Positions 63,926-64,000 of a stretch of 64,000 nucleotides of DNA are shown here, in pieces. Source of the DNA: PGYR01 sp034670025 (GTDB lineage: Bacteria; Bacteroidota; Ignavibacteria; Kapaibacteriales; UBA2268); contig JAXMOE010000003.1 in assembly GCA_034670025.1 (NCBI GenBank), forward strand, positions 1 through 64,000, in the 5' to 3' direction. Position numbers and translations under genes: made by a program. The notes below the pieces were generated by a model that saw only the letters and a list, made by a program, of their open reading frames with translations, had not been told where the DNA came from and did no database searches. Every line of letters starts with the position of its first letter. Positions within the stretch are counted from its first letter, which is position 1.

Positions 63926-64000
63926 ATGGGTGTTGAAAAAATAACACTTATTATTCTGCACTTACTTGGTGCATCTGTTTGGTTAGGTGGGCTTCTTATT
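63926..64000 (+). CDS. Start of a membrane-protein gene (CopD/HemJ-like), cut by window end
   Basis: An ATG at 63926, with GGAG 8 bases before it, opens a frame that stays open to the last base of the window. The 25 residues MGVEKITLIILHLLGASVWL-GGLLI carry the HxxxASxWxGG motif of the first membrane helix of CopD- or HemJ/YqeZ-like proteins. Only the first helix can be seen, so the family is tentative. Confidence 0.6.
   Translation, partial: MGVEKITLIILHLLGASVWLGGLLI

Overview
The window looks like a chromosome segment of a low-GC bacterium of the Bacteroidota/Chlorobiota/Ignavibacteriota/Kapabacteria group. The support is: several secreted proteins ending in type IX secretion (T9SS) C-terminal sorting domains; a BlaI repressor paired with an M56 peptidase fused to a TonB domain; the order pheT, coiled-coil gene, zapA, a 6S-like RNA, rny; and a split proC-proB-proA cluster. 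I cannot resolve it further without a marker-gene search.

Layout. 1-6650 is a small, very AT-rich accessory and defence region. It holds the tail of an IS256-type transposase with its right inverted repeat; two overlapping reverse-transcriptase genes that match the Drt3a/Drt3b antiphage pair, followed by a likely non-coding RNA carrying CACACAC and a terminator; a von Willebrand A lipoprotein bracketed by two decayed copies of a restriction/methylase C-terminus; and a leftover T9SS tail. 6651-17022 is a minus-strand run of secreted proteins (an Asp-box repeat protein, a Cys-rich duplicated protein, a small lipoprotein and a 2027-residue SpvB/RHS protein with a type-23-like toxin end), preceded by an orphan LuxR-type response regulator. 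18414-20105 is a tightly packed three-gene operon built on a TIGR04255-family protein, function unknown.

20426-41040 is mostly ordinary chromosome: HRDC protein, AcpH, proline biosynthesis, a NUC1 nuclease, a SulP transporter, the BlaI/M56-TonB pair with two tandem palindromic operators, a giant secreted protein with three caspase-like domains, a Bor-like lipoprotein, an fbp-tatC-prenyl synthase operon, and an NmrA-type protein. 41141-54157 is a rearranged Mu-like head module: portal, gp36-like, lysis and fibre genes on the minus strand; protease, major capsid and DUF2190 genes on the plus strand. No terminase, tail or transposase gene is visible. A 1526-residue repetitive secreted protein and a cluster of short palindromic repeats lie between the two halves, and a short paralogue of that protein lies on the other side of the minus-strand genes.

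54296-60247 is housekeeping: pheT, a coiled-coil protein, zapA, a 6S-like RNA and rny. 60316-63333 encodes a tripartite ABC exporter (adaptor, permease, ATPase), followed by a small membrane protein and the first codons of a gene running off the window.

The items most worth a second look are the Drt3-type locus with its candidate RNA, the TIGR04255 operon, the split capsid module flanked by paralogous secreted genes, the triple-caspase protein, and the RHS toxin with its neighbouring lipoprotein.
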